Shown: positions 1 to 11,439 of the stretch, in pieces | Layout of the letters: the number at the start of each line of letters is the position of its first letter | Numbering within the stretch: position 1 is the first letter of the stretch | Source: Cladocopium goreaui | Taxonomy: Eukaryota > Sar > Dinophyceae > Suessiales > Symbiodiniaceae | Length of the DNA stretch: 64,000 nt | NCBI GenBank assembly: GCA_947184155.2 | Contig: CAMXCT020001668.1 | Location: 377,936 to 441,935 of the forward strand | Direction of reading: 5' to 3' | Notes under the pieces: generated by a model | Database searches by the model: none | Told to the model about the DNA's origin: nothing | Seen by the model: only the letters and a program-made list of their open reading frames with translations | Made by a program: the position numbers and the translations under genes

Positions 1-213
1 CCGCATGAGCCATTAAAAACACCCCGTTTTCCCACCTCATGAAATACTAGTTGGTTGATAGCTTTCCATATGGCTTTAAACAATTCCCCAAGGAAACCAG
101 GTTTTATAACTTAAAATCACCCATTAACAAGATTCATCAAGGCTATAACATGGCAAAACTTTAATGGCTCAATTAGCCTTGTGGTGACCAAAAATCACAT
201 CCAATTCTTCTAC

Positions 214-292
214 AGTTCCATGGGTTCCCCGTGCCTTCCCATTGCCCATCCACAAAGAGCTGGGCCATGGCAGTCTCAGCTTTAAAGACCAC
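214..292 (-). CDS. Left gene exon j
   Basis: Acceptor GATGCCAG and donor AACT|GTAGAA. Frame VVFKAETAMAQLFVDGQWEG then TGNPWNC. The QLFVDGQW strand echoes QFYVDGLW in exon 26, hinting that this too belongs to an adhesin-type protein. Continues beyond the left edge. Confidence 0.6.
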
Positions 293-299
293 CTGGCAT

Positions 300-2920
300 C
301 AACAAAACTGGTGTTTCAAGTTTCAACCACCAAAAGTTAGAGGATTAGATGCGATGATATGAGATGTACCAGTAAAATGGGAATATCATGACTTTTTTGG
401 CTGATAACTAACCAATCGTTGCAACATGTGTCAACCATGGATTGGTTGCAGGGAAATCTTCACCGGGAACCCTCGATTTTCCATGATTTTCCCATTGAAG
501 ATGGGGCTTAAACCAGTAACATGTCCCTGAAAAACCAGTCCTTTGAAACCAGCAATGCCAATGCTTTTTAGATACGCTGAGATCTTATGGGAACCATATG
601 GAATCAGCCCGAAAATCGCATCGAGACGCGGCTCTGTTCTTTGGAATCATCGCAGCCCAGGTGCCAGAAACAATGGTGATTTAACCAACATGGGGATATA
701 ATTAATGGGATATATTGGGTTCTTCTGGCATGACCAACTTCATATGGCATATGTGTGTAGCTGAAAACGGGACCAGCTACAAACCATGGGGAAAATGCTG
801 CGGGAACAACTTTAAACTGACAACGATACGCCCAGCTTAGAGATGCAAAGAAGCGGTGGCAAATACGGGCCTATTTAGTAAGTTCATGTTTTAAACCAAA
901 TAAGATCTTTTCGGCACATATTTGTTACTGTAGATCAGTTATATGATTTACACTTACACGGAATCAATAAATGGTGGTTGATCTAAAATCCTTTATCTGC
1001 AAACGGCCATTCTTTGCCAATAAAAATGTTACCCTCGCGAATCTTTTGCGAACCCCACGTTTATCTTTCGCGGGGGTCTCATCTTGAAATCTTTTGCCAA
1101 ATGGTTCGCCAAAAAAAAACACTTTCGCGAACTCAGAAAAAAAAATCGCAGGGTCCAATGATGGAACCCTAGCGGCCTTTGTAGTGGACAATCTCTACAG
1201 TACATGGACCTTTAGATCGACACTCCATAATTAAATATAAATACACATACAGTACATATATACATATTTATTTAACATTATTTAACACTAACAAATACAA
1301 ATAACCCCATTTTTCACCATCAACCAGGCGTCGGTTCAATTCCGACAAGTTGCAGCCACATGGTGCCACTGCCTGGCTCGTCATCGGGATGGGAAATGGG
1401 GATTCAAACCAACCAAATATGGTGGTTTAGCCATCAACAAATGCTGACTTGATCATGATTTAATGGGATTGTATTGGGATACGACTGGGATGCTATTGGG
1501 ATCTATATAATGGACTTTGTTACTGTATGATACTGTATGCGGATATAATGGGAATATAAATGGGAAATATCATTGGGAATACAATGAGAATATCAACGTC
1601 TATGATGGCGTTAGCGGGAATAGTAGTGTTTTGTTATTTGTGATATAGAATGGGAACAATATAATAATATATAGTAAAAACCAACCAACAAGCAAAATTG
1701 GTATACAACGGCATTCAACCAACATGTTGTTTCACGGAATGGGTACTATAAATATAAATATATATATATATCATTATGTATACAATGAGAATATCGCGGG
1801 CATACATTGGGATATGATTTGGATATATGATTTGGATATATATAAAACCAGCAATATGTGTTTTGGGTTTATCCAAAAATGGTGAGATTAGGCCCACCCT
1901 GTATCAATTGATGGCCATCTTTTTTTTCAGAACATGGTGACTAACCTGCAGATTCATGGGCGCGGCATTCTCAATAAAAGGAGAATTCCTGCAATGAAAA
2001 CGCGGATTCTAACACCAATTGGAGGAAACATCAAAACATCAGAACCTGGAGAAAAAACATATAGATAAAGTATGATGAAGCACCTCTAGATATCGATAAA
2101 TCATCCACCATTCAGTTTCTTTTTCCATGTTCAATATAAAATGTGTCACGTTATTACACTATGCCTATCCAAGGTATGGTTAGTCCATGCTGGTACAGTG
2201 GTTTTCTCTGGCAATTTGTTACATGACTGTGGAAAATCACATTTTTTTTATGGACACATGATCGAACAAAATGGGCCATGTTCAATAGCTATGTCAAATG
2301 ATCATATCATATCATATTAATGTATATTAAAACAATTTAAAACATATCAATAGCTAATGAACCATGGGATATTTTCATGCTATCCATTTTAGTTTAATAT
2401 TGGAGCTTCATATCCTGGTATTGACCCGTCTCCACATCAGGACCCGTGAAATCCCGCACCCATCATCGATGGAGGTCAACCCGACCTCGCCACTAGGGAT
2501 CAATACGGATCAGCATCCCAAACTGCGCTTAAGAACTGTGAAATATATGAAACATTTAAAACCACCAGCCAGATATTGACTTCGAAGCCAAGAGTTTGTC
2601 AACCACCACATTTGATCAAATATTGCACAATTCTTTACAGATTGTCTTCGACTCTCTTCGAATTCCAGAGCTCTCCCTCATCCTCCTCATTCTGATGCCA
2701 CTCTCATCCGTCCCACTGCAAATGTTCACGTCTCAGGAACTACTTTCTCAGTGCAGGACAATCTCACTTCCTCCAGGGGATTCCACTGGTGGCCTCAAGT
2801 TATAGACTGCCAAGTCATTGACACCAAACCCAAGAGTGTGGATCAATCAAAAGGAATCATGTCTGTTGGCCCAACACGTCTTCTTTGTTGAAACATACCG
2901 AAACTCGAAAACATTGAAAC
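300..2920. other. No gene seen; AT-rich sequence
   Basis: Apart from the T-arm-like site, I see no supported exon. A short minus-strand frame at about 610-690 (IVSGTWAAMIPKNRAASRCD) is exon-like but lacks clear splice sites. Around 1030-1150 short TTCGCGAA-like words recur. Confidence 0.4.
1330..1358 (+). other. tRNA T-arm-like sequence (B-box), no full tRNA
   Basis: GTCGG-TTCAATT-CCGAC is a perfect 5-bp T-stem with a 7-nt loop and contains GGTTCAATTCC, close to the Pol III B-box consensus. It is followed by AAGTTGCAGCCA. No matching acceptor strand, D-arm or anticodon arm is seen upstream. It could be a tRNA remnant or part of a tRNA-derived SINE. Confidence 0.4.
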
Positions 2921-2921
2921 T

Positions 2922-3000
2922 ACCCTCTGGTAAACTAACATAACTATGGAACATCACAATTTTTAATGGGTAAATCAACTATAAGTAATCTATAAGTGAC
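2922..3000. mobile_element. Family 1 MITE, left half
   Basis: Begins ACCCTCTGGTAAACTAACATAACTATGG-like and lacks the right terminal repeat. Confidence 0.6.
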
Positions 3001-3078
3001 CTAATTGAATATATAATATATTGAATGTATGATTGAGGGCATTTCCGTCTGTCTCTGGGCCTCACTCTTTAGGCTTGC

Positions 3079-3135
3079 AATGGCTTCGGCACCCACTGAG
3101 ACCCTGGGCGCATCGGGGGCATCCTCGGGCGGCTC
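3079..3135 (-). CDS. Left gene exon i
   Basis: Acceptor GTGCTCACAG and GC donor ATT|GCAAGC; exactly 19 codons, phase 0. Frame EPPEDAPDAPRVSVGAEAI. GC-rich island in AT-rich DNA. Confidence 0.5.
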
Positions 3136-3246
3136 CTGTGAGCACCACAGAAAAACATGGGAAAGCCATGACGCCCACATGGCGATGAGCCAAAAGCACC
3201 CAAAACCCATGGAAACCCTGGCTTTTTCCCATCAAAATCATCAATA

Positions 3247-3350
3247 TACCCTCTGGTAATTTAACATAGCTATGGAAAATCACAATTTTTAATGGGAAAA
3301 TCCACTATAAATGGCCATTTTCAATAGCTATGTTAGTTTACCAGAGGGTA
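3247..3350. mobile_element. Family 1 MITE, intact
   Basis: 104 bp from TACCCTCTGGTAATTTAACA to TTAGTTTACCAGAGGGTA; long inverted repeat with TA at each end. Confidence 0.85.
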
Positions 3351-3530
3351 TCTGGAATTGATTGATGTTCATCCCGCTAAAAACGCTAGTGATAGATATG
3401 AAAATTCAGAACCATATCCATATCGTGACAGAATTCTAAGGCACCTACGCATATTTCTGGAATTTCACAAGTTACATCGTTTTCCCTGTGCATTCTTCCG
3501 GTCAAATCTGGCAGTTTCGATGATTCCCAC

Positions 3531-3572
3531 CTCGGATCTTTGTTCCATGGCACCGCCTGTTGCAAATCTGAC
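3531..3572 (-). CDS. Left gene exon h candidate
   Basis: Acceptor TCGTGCAG and donor GAG|GTGGGA; exactly 14 codons, phase 0. Frame VRFATGGAMEQRSE. Short, so support is modest. Confidence 0.35.
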
Positions 3573-4431
3573 CTGCACGATGAGGCACTGCACTGGACAC
3601 TGGACACTGGGCCGTGAGATGCTGTGAGTCTCAAAGGGGCTCTGAGAGGTAAAGAAAACGCTGAAAAAAACACTGCAATTGAAAATCTCAAAAAGGCACA
3701 GGCCGGCAAACCCCACACCGATGACGCTGACGATGGTGATTCTTATTGTGATGGTGATGATCATGGTGATGATGAGTCTACATATCAGTATAATGATGAT
3801 GAATAGATAAATATAAAACAAATACGATGATAATTATTATAAAGATGATCATGATGGCGCAATGATTACAATGGCGAAGATAATGATAATTATATATAAT
3901 GATATATATATAATGATGAACAAGGAAATATTGCCTTTATCACAAATGATCATGAATCCTCGTGGATCATGGTGAATGATCATGAACAATGACAAATGAT
4001 TGGATAAACATTCCTCGTGCATGGTTCTGATGACCAACAAATAGTGTGCGTATAACATTGCGCAATGTTAGATAGTGGCAAGAAACGATGCGTTCATCAT
4101 CAATTCTATGTGCATCTAGACATCGAACCTGTGATGATCCAGCATGCGGTCGCATTCACAGTCATGGGACACGTAACCCGTGGAAACAGTGACATCATTC
4201 ATGAATGGCTGAGATATGATTACATTTGCCTATCGCAATACAACAACATCGTGGGACTTTCGATGTTTCAATATCATTCGCCTCCAAACATATCCCATCC
4301 AGAAAAAAGATCGCCCTTTTGGAGCAGGAAAAAAACATATCTGCTTGAAGATCAAACATATCTGACACGACTTACACATCGTTTTGTGGCGCTTCAACTT
4401 CCATTATGCAGCTCAAAATTCCCATGTATTC

Positions 4432-4469
4432 ACTGGTTGGTGGTTTCAATGTTTGAAACCACCAACCAG
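4432..4469. mobile_element. Family 2 minimal element (TIRs joined)
   Basis: ACTGGTTGGTGGTTTCAATG is followed directly by TTTGAAACCACCAACCAG. It is a 38-bp palindrome with the whole interior of a family-2 element missing. Confidence 0.7.
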
Positions 4470-5205
4470 ATTCAGTATTCTTGGGAAATCCCCCATTCCC
4501 GGGTTGGACGACCATCGACCTTCGCCCCTGCAGCCAACATCCAGCCATCGCTGGAGATGATCCTGGTGTTACAGAAACGGTTTGAATGCGTTAAAAAATC
4601 ATCAATATATATATATATATACTGTATGTATATATATACATAATGATTATATATATATATACTGTATATAATATCTTTAAAACAATCCCTTGTAACATTA
4701 ATTTGGCATCCCATATTATTCTGATATATTCTGATCATCTCATGATATCACAGACAACTCTTATGATATAACACCTAAGCCTCACAATCCTGTAACATGA
4801 GATCATACGCTCGTCAGTTGGGGATGTTCATCCCACATAGGGTGGAAACAAGCGATGTTTGAACCTGTTATATAAGCAGAACACATTGCGATCTATAGGC
4901 TTCTCTGGAAATGTGGTACCCCTAAATCTGCACACTAATCATCATTTTGGATCATATTGTCATGTAAAGAATCAACATGAATCAAATGAATCAGCATTAA
5001 GCGATCCGTCTGTCAAGTAGTATATGTTGTAATGTTGATAGATTCAGAGACTGACATATATAGTGTTTGGGCGGGATCTGTTTCGACCCATGAAACATGA
5101 TGTGCAATGAGAGCCTCTCCAGCAAATACTTAGGCTTAATAAAAATGTTTGGATATACAGGTCCTAGCGTTGTCTAGCGTTGTCATTGCAAAGCCCTCGA
5201 AGAAC

Positions 5206-5297
5206 CAAAATAACACGTTGAATCGAGAATTCCCCGAAAGCAGTCTCGCAGGCAGTCAGGGTCTGTCCGCCACTTGTCCCTCCACATCATGTCAGTT
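5206..5297 (-). CDS. Left gene exon g candidate
   Basis: After GAGCTCAG the frame reads TDMMWRDKWRTDPDCLRDCF then RGILDSTCYF, with donor TTTG|GTTCTT. Open reading is clear. Product unknown. Confidence 0.45.
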
Positions 5298-5993
5298 CTG
5301 AGCTCTACAAATAATATGCTGGAAAACCCACTTCCGTGCCACAGAGTTGTTCAATTTGCATCACATCATTCCACTCCCTCTTCTGACACGGTGTGATCCA
5401 AGAACAAATACCATCTTACGATGGTATTCTATCAGTATATGTATCAACACTGTGATTGGGAGTATTGGATATATCTGACTCAAGTAAAGGGGTTCAAAGG
5501 ACCAAATCAGGGTCATATGCCCGGAGCTCCCGATGTTCCTTGAATGCCTCACTATTTAAAATACTTAGAAACCAACAGTGGCTTCAAACACGTCACAAGT
5601 GACCCCAGCCCTTCAGCCCCTGCCAAAAAAATCTCCTATCCTCCATTCAATCCGGTGTCTCATGAGGGTGCGGGTCACAACTGGGAAAACTACCAATCAA
5701 CTTTACAGATTTGGTCATGTTAAGTTTGTCAATCTTATGTATTTGAATGTATTGAATCTATCCTACCCTGAATCTAACAGTTCGATGTGGAAAATCCACC
5801 ATTTGTAGATCATGTTCCGAACGGGCAACCGCGGCAACCATTGACGTTCCACATCTTCTTGTGTGTCTACCCTAGGGTAATATCGTGTAATATCAACCAA
5901 TCATTTAGGACCCGGGCTATGATCACCATCCATGTTGGGTTGTGGATCATCAGATTGATTTTATCACTCTATTACTGGATCCACTGGGTAGTC

Positions 5994-6077
5994 ATTGGAG
6001 CTCAGGGGGGAATGGGCGAATGACTCATAATGACTATTAAGATTCACCCCATTCCCCCATTCCCTACTAAGCACCAA
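5994..6077. mobile_element. Family 4 inverted-repeat element, diverged
   Basis: GGGGAATGGGCGAATGA at the left pairs with CCCCATTCCCTACTAAGCACC-like sequence at the right. Related to the copy at 38218-38322. Confidence 0.5.
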
Positions 6078-6120
6078 TAAGAATCATTAAACAAAACTTG
6101 CTGCTGTATGCAAACTAGTT

Positions 6121-6227
6121 ATCCGCTGGTTTATTTAACATAGCCATGGAAAATGGCCCATTTATAGATGGTTTACCTATTAAAAATGGTGATTTTCCAT
6201 GGCTATGTGACAAATAACCAGAGGGTA
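6121..6227. mobile_element. Family 1 MITE (subtype B)
   Basis: CTGGTTTATTTAACATAGCC to GACAAATAACCAGAGGGTA. The right end abuts the proposed donor of the exon at 6232-6316. Confidence 0.75.
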
Positions 6228-6231
6228 TTGC

Positions 6232-6316
6232 CGTCAGCTCCCCGGTGCCCCTCCTGCTCTCAGCTGCGACCTCCGACTGACGCATCACATAGGCCACGAC
6301 GCTGAAGTCCATCGAC
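6232..6316 (-). CDS. Left gene exon f
   Basis: Acceptor TTGGGAG. Frame MDFSVVAYVMRQSEVAAESR then RGTGELT. The proposed GC donor (ACG|GCAATA) directly abuts a family-1 MITE (6121-6227), so the element forms the very start of the intron. Confidence 0.5.
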
Positions 6317-6683
6317 CTCCCAAGAAATGGATAGTCCCAGTCATGGTGAAGTAACCAATGGGAAAATACACCATGTTCCTCAGCAAATCGAGGATTAGGA
6401 TGAATTATGATTCGGACATAGCACCTAACTGGGACCCAACAAACAGAATTGATTTGACCAGCAAAGTAGCGAGGTTTACCATCAAAGGCGTGTGAATGTT
6501 TTCAGCCATGGCTTTGGTCCTATGTAGTACGGATGGGAAGGGCACGAGTGCAGATTCAGATGTTTGATTCAATGATTTTCCCATGCGCTTTGGCATCGCA
6601 ATGTTGTAACCTTCCAAGCCCCCACACGCAGACAGACAGACACACACTGTTCAAGAAGAAATGTGATATGAGATGCTGCCATC

Positions 6684-6783
6684 TACCCTCTGGTAAACCA
6701 TAACTATGGAAAATCACCATGTTCAATGGGAAAACCACTAAATGGCCATTTTCAATAGCTATGTTAGTCATTACCAGAGGGTA
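6684..6783. mobile_element. Family 1 MITE (subtype A)
   Basis: TACCCTCTGGTAAACCATAA to GTCATTACCAGAGGGTA. Confidence 0.85.
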
Positions 6784-6944
6784 TAGTTAATGGCTATTCT
6801 GAATGTTTCTGTTCTTGCAGACTTGATCTACAAGGTGCTTGGCATGTCACCAATGGCTGCCACCTCCACTTAGCGAATGCTTGGCTGATCTGTTCACTCA
6901 ACTGCTGGTTATTTACAAAAGCCATTTATTTTGTAACTCCCAGA

Positions 6945-7050
6945 TATCCTCTGGTAAACGTTTACATAACTATGGAAAATCACCATTTTTAATGGGAAAA
7001 TCCACTATAAATGGTGATTTTCCATAGCTATGTTAAATTACCAGAGGGTA
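6945..7050. mobile_element. Family 1 MITE (subtype A)
   Basis: TATCCTCTGGTAAACG to TTAAATTACCAGAGGGTA. It is the second copy within 300 bp. Confidence 0.85.
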
Positions 7051-7157
7051 GATGGACAAATTGAAAACCTGGATGAAGAAAAACCTTAACAGCTACAAAA
7101 TCCTGCAAAGACTAGTGATTAGTCTAGCTTTTTGGGACACCCATCTTATCTTTGCAC

Positions 7158-7296
7158 GTTGCACGAGTCCAGGTGTCCCAACAGGGGAATCTGCAGCTGC
7201 GGCTCAATGACACCAAGCAGTTCCCCAGGCTGCTGCCAGTCACATTCCAGGAAGACCTGGGCGATGGAAAACTCCCCATTTGGTTCGATGATGTTC
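7158..7296 (-). CDS. Left gene exon e
   Basis: Acceptor ATCTATAG. Frame NIIEPNGEFSIAQVFLECDW then QQPGELLGVIEPQLQIPLLG. The donor is GTGCAA or a nearby GC. Beta-strand alternation; domain not recognised. Confidence 0.6.
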
Positions 7297-8421
7297 CTAT
7301 AGATATTTATATAGATAGATGACCATTTAAGTTCGGAGCTGTTCCAGCTATGGCTGAGGGTAATTTCAAGCAACCACGAGTTCGTTGAAGTTGATAGAAT
7401 CATGAGAAAACATTAGATACATAACAGAACACGTTGCCTCATTTATATAAATTCGCTGCCGTGGGGGGATCACCAAAAGCGGTGGATCTAACCACCAAGA
7501 CACGGCATCTCACCGGTGGAAATCGTATGGGTCAAATTTTAAGACCAGAGGACCATAAATGGACTGGTCCATTTGCACCATAGTAAACCATCCTATTTTA
7601 TCCATGTTTATCCTATTTAGGGGTAGCATTGTGATGCACTGAAAGATGATAGCATCATCTTTGAACTTGGAAGTTCAGTGTTATCAAACATTGGCTTGCA
7701 CTATCTTTTCCGTATGCCTTTAACAAATCCAGGTCTTTTTAATCAGTGAATGAACTATAACGGGCCGGTTTCCATATAGGACGACTGGATCATAGCTGGA
7801 AAGGCTTGGTCCAACCGAGACCTTTTGGGCGGGATCAAGATGATCAAGCAACAGGAATAGGGATACAATATTTTACCAACCAGACATAAGGCAAAACAAG
7901 CAAAATTGGACTTTTCCCCTAAAAAACATCACTTTTCCGATCACTTTTCCCGCATTAAGGTCACGCAGCAGCTGGGCTTTCGCACTGCTGGTGTATCCGC
8001 GCGCCAGGGTTTAGGTCCTGCCATGATGTCATGGTTTTCATGTGGATTCCCAATTTCATGGTCGCTGCTAATGAAACACACATGTCTATGTACGTATATA
8101 TAAGTGTAGGTGAATAACCCCACAACTGGTCATATTTACCATCAATCAACGCCAGGGTTGTTCAAACTGTTCATCACTATCTTATCGAATGTTGTCGAAT
8201 CATACGTTGATATACATTGTGTCGGCTGTGTGGCGTCCCTGCTCAGTCAAGGCAGCCATAGGTCATCCACTTTGGGGTTGCCTGATGACTCTAGCTGCTT
8301 CATGATTTCTCTATAAATTTTCGGATGAACTGCCCAGTGATTTTGGGCAAATCATAATGATTCACTGCATGATCCCCAACTCTGATTTGAGGCCACCTGC
8401 TGGGGATTCTTTTAACTTAAC

Positions 8422-8478
8422 CTGCTGGGGGTCGCCTGTATCATCATCATCCTCCACGAAACGGAGCTCAAGCTCTTC
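8422..8478 (-). CDS. Left gene exon d
   Basis: Acceptor TCCCCACAG and donor CAG|GTTAAG; exactly 19 codons, phase 0 at both ends. Frame EELELRFVEDDDDTGDPQQ, strongly acidic. Confidence 0.6.
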
Positions 8479-8499
8479 CTGTGGGGACCCGGTCAGGTA

Positions 8500-10690
8500 G
8501 AGGTGAGTACCCTGGCGACCCCCCCAAAACATGAGGAGTTTTGTTTTACCAGCAAAAATATAGCAAACGTGTGAAATTAAACAGCAAAAATTGGATTTTT
8601 CCAGCAAACATGGGGGCTGAAATCGCAAATCGCAAAGATTTGGCTTGAGATTGCCAAAATCGGGGGTGTATTAAGCAGATAAATTGGGATGTAAGCGGAA
8701 TGGATCAACTTTAGCAGGACGTTTGGTTTGGTCATATCAGGAAATGAGGCGAAGACCATTGGAGTGGTACAACTAACAAATGATGCAGATCCCAAACAAG
8801 AAAGACATAACAAGAGGAAGTTATCCAACAAGAATGTAGGAAAGGACCAGCAACCAGCGAAACATACCCAATCGTCAGGATGTAACCAACAAAGCAGGTC
8901 ATGGCAAGAAAACAACAAATTATAAGCCGAAAAAGGAGAATTATTCTTCTGATTTTTGGGCCAAAACATCCCAAATCATCAAAAGGGAAGACTTCAAGCA
9001 CCCCAGGCAGTGCCAGGCAGAAAGGAGATGGGACATTTTAATGACATGTTCACCATATCTCTGCGGCTTTATCCACCCAAGAACCAAGAACTTCCATATT
9101 TCCATTGAAATGCAAACCATAGCCGAAAGAAGGTGAATAACTAGCATCGTATATCATCACATATATACATGTCGTCGTCATAATCATCATCATCATTATC
9201 ATTATCATCATCATCATCATCATCATCGTATATATATATATACATATACAGAATCAGAAGTACATGTGTGTGTGTGTCACAGGAAACACCTGTATATACA
9301 TCACTTGCACTGTTGAGTATGTTTGTATACTTATAGAATGCACCGTAATGAGTTCAATGTATACATCCTGCGTGGCGCCTCTTCATCTGCAGGAGCCATG
9401 ACAGAGTGATGTGACAGGCCCTAGCAGTTTGACTGTGTTGATAGATGTTGGGATACTTTTGAACTGTGCATTTGTCCAAAAATGGTGCATACCCCAAAAT
9501 GGTCACATTCATGGTGAAAATGATGATGAACCATCAGATTTGGGGACACCCTATTTTCAGACAAATCTATATATATATATATATTCAAGCTTTCTGCTCA
9601 TCACAACTGTCAACTGTCACTGATATAGATGTCAAACCTACATCTGCACTTCAGACTTCAGTGGATAATGTCAGCCAAAGGGCTCCAGTGTAAAATTTTG
9701 AATGTCACAAATGCTACTCCTGTCCCCTCGACTTAACGAGCAAGGTTTGGTGCCTTGCCCACCAATACTCGGTTGACAGGTTGACATGTTGACTCCGTCA
9801 ATTGAGCACTTAATTATCAACCTCATTGAGGGCCTTGAGCAGAGGTCAAATGCATTGAAACTGGCTCGAATTTCAAAGCAAAACAAGTCAGCAAATCCAC
9901 TAATTATATGATCACAATCAACATGGATGTTTGACAAAACAACAACCCCGAAAGTCCAAGTACCCAGATACTAGATACCTCTGGAATTCTGAGCTCAGCA
10001 GGGAAAAACAACTGATCTGTCCAAGCGGAAAACATGGGGGTGCGGGCCCCACTAAATGGCTCATACCCCCTATACAAATTTGGAATCTCCACAAGTATGG
10101 GATGAAATATGGGTGATATATATATATATATATGGTTTATAAACCACTTACTAACCTTTTGGAACGAGCTGAAGCGGAGCGGTTTGCACAGCAGAGTTGA
10201 AAACTCGGCCCGACTGGCGGCCGCTTGGCCGCCACTGGCGGCCGGTCACCCTACATTCTGACGATGGATTTGGTTGATTGGATCCGCATTTGATCATTGA
10301 ACCATCAGCGGACAGGAGTCTGTGGTTGTATGTTTTGTTTTGGAAAGGTGGCCGACTTGCCTACTGCAGAAATGAAAAAGTATCTTAGTCGCTACACTAG
10401 TATTTCTTCACGGGCAGACCTTACAGAAGATGTTGTCACAAGTGATATTCATTGGCTGAGTACGCTCAACAATGCCATCCAGTATTCCACATAAGTGGCA
10501 TCCCACTTAAAGATCTTAAAGGACAGTATATTCCAGTCACACCGCAGTTCACGGAAGGCCAATTGTCATATGCATGGAACATGAACTAAATGTGCAAAAT
10601 GAATATCATGCTTCACGCAAAAATAACTGTGCAGGGTGCACAACATGTGCATTGCCTAAAACATGAAATCTGGCGTTCTAGACATAGCCT
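8500..10690. other. No gene seen between left-gene exons c and d
   Basis: AT-rich intron-like sequence with microsatellites; overlapping long frames at 8577-9001 have no splice or codon support. The GC palindromic patch at 10208-10240 (GGCGGCC repeated) is the only compositional oddity. Confidence 0.4.
9170..9250. repeat. (ATC)n and (TA)n microsatellite
   Basis: Imperfect ATC triplets pass directly into a TATATA run. Confidence 0.85.
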
Positions 10691-10720
10691 CATAGCATAT
10701 GAATTTGAGAGCACAAGCAC

Positions 10721-10865
10721 GCATCAAAGATTTTCTTCAACACATTGTTGCCATCCTCAAAAATCATAAAAGCTTCTCCCAGATCTCTCAGCCCCATTGG
10801 GCGACAACTCTGCTGTTTGGAATTTTCGGCTCTGTACATGAGCAGGGCGCGAAAAACCTGGACCA
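10721..10865 (-). CDS. Left gene exon c
   Basis: Acceptor CATCTTGTCAG; its first 2 bases complete the codon left by exon b. Frame VQVFRALLMYRAENSKQQSC then RPMGLRDLGEAFMIFEDGNN. Helical, probably intracellular. Either a GTGCTT donor or a stop at 10690 ends it. Confidence 0.65.
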
Positions 10866-11130
10866 CTGACAAGATGTGGAGGTTTCCTAAGTCATGGGAG
10901 TACCCCTAAATCATCCATTTTAGTAGGATTTTCCATTATAAACCATCCAGCTATTGGGGTACCCCCATTTATGGAAACTCCTATTTGTGAAGTGATCTGT
11001 GGCAAGGTTTTGCACCCAGCATCTCGATCCGTTCCAGAGGATGGTCGCATATCACAACATGTATTGAGATGATCATCATAATAATCAACATAAATCCGTA
11101 AATCCATAGTAAGCTACATAAATCCATAAC

Positions 11131-11284
11131 AGTTTTTTTGGGCAGACTGGGACCACAAGGAGATATCGCAGACCAATCCAAACATGCGCAAGGCTGTCGC
11201 ACGGCCAACACAGTTACAGTGTTCCTGGGTCCTGCGATGGAAATGCTGAAGCTCAGACAGCATCTGCTGGGCTGACCGACTGAC
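11131..11284 (-). CDS. Left gene exon b
   Basis: Acceptor TTTGATAG and donor AACT|GTTATG; phase 0 in, phase 1 out. Frame VSRSAQQMLSELQHFHRRTQ then EHCNCVGRATALRMFGLVCD. Helical character and several Cys residues, unlike the beta-rich exons of the right-hand gene. Protein not identified. Confidence 0.7.
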
Positions 11285-11356
11285 CTATCAAAAAATGGTG
11301 TAAAGAGTTTGCCACTGAACAGCGTATAAGGAATCAGAGTCTTCATTTTTCGCTAC

Positions 11357-11428
11357 TTGGATGCTATCGTGCAGTAGACGCAGCTGGCATTTGAAATCCA
11401 AACGTTTTACGGCAACACCATCTACGAC
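11357..11428 (-). CDS. Left gene exon a
   Basis: Acceptor AATCCCCAG and donor CAA|GTAGCG; exactly 24 codons, phase 0. Frame VVDGVAVKRLDFKCQLRLLH then DSIQ. First of three consecutive in-phase exons. Family not recognised. Confidence 0.6.
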
Positions 11429-11439
11429 CTGGGGATTTC

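Noticed and set aside
964-1191. 75-aa minus-strand ORF
   Set aside because: Built from poly-T/poly-A and repeated TTCGCGAA-like words; likely repeat-derived rather than coding.
4065-4643. 192-aa plus-strand ORF, longest of the far left
   Set aside because: It runs through the family 2 minimal palindrome and ends in a TA repeat. Composition is not codon-like and no domain is seen.
10205-10245. GC palindrome (GGCGGCCGCTTGGCCGCC) as a terminator or regulatory hairpin
   Set aside because: Only 40 bp with no associated gene end. Noted as a compositional oddity without function.
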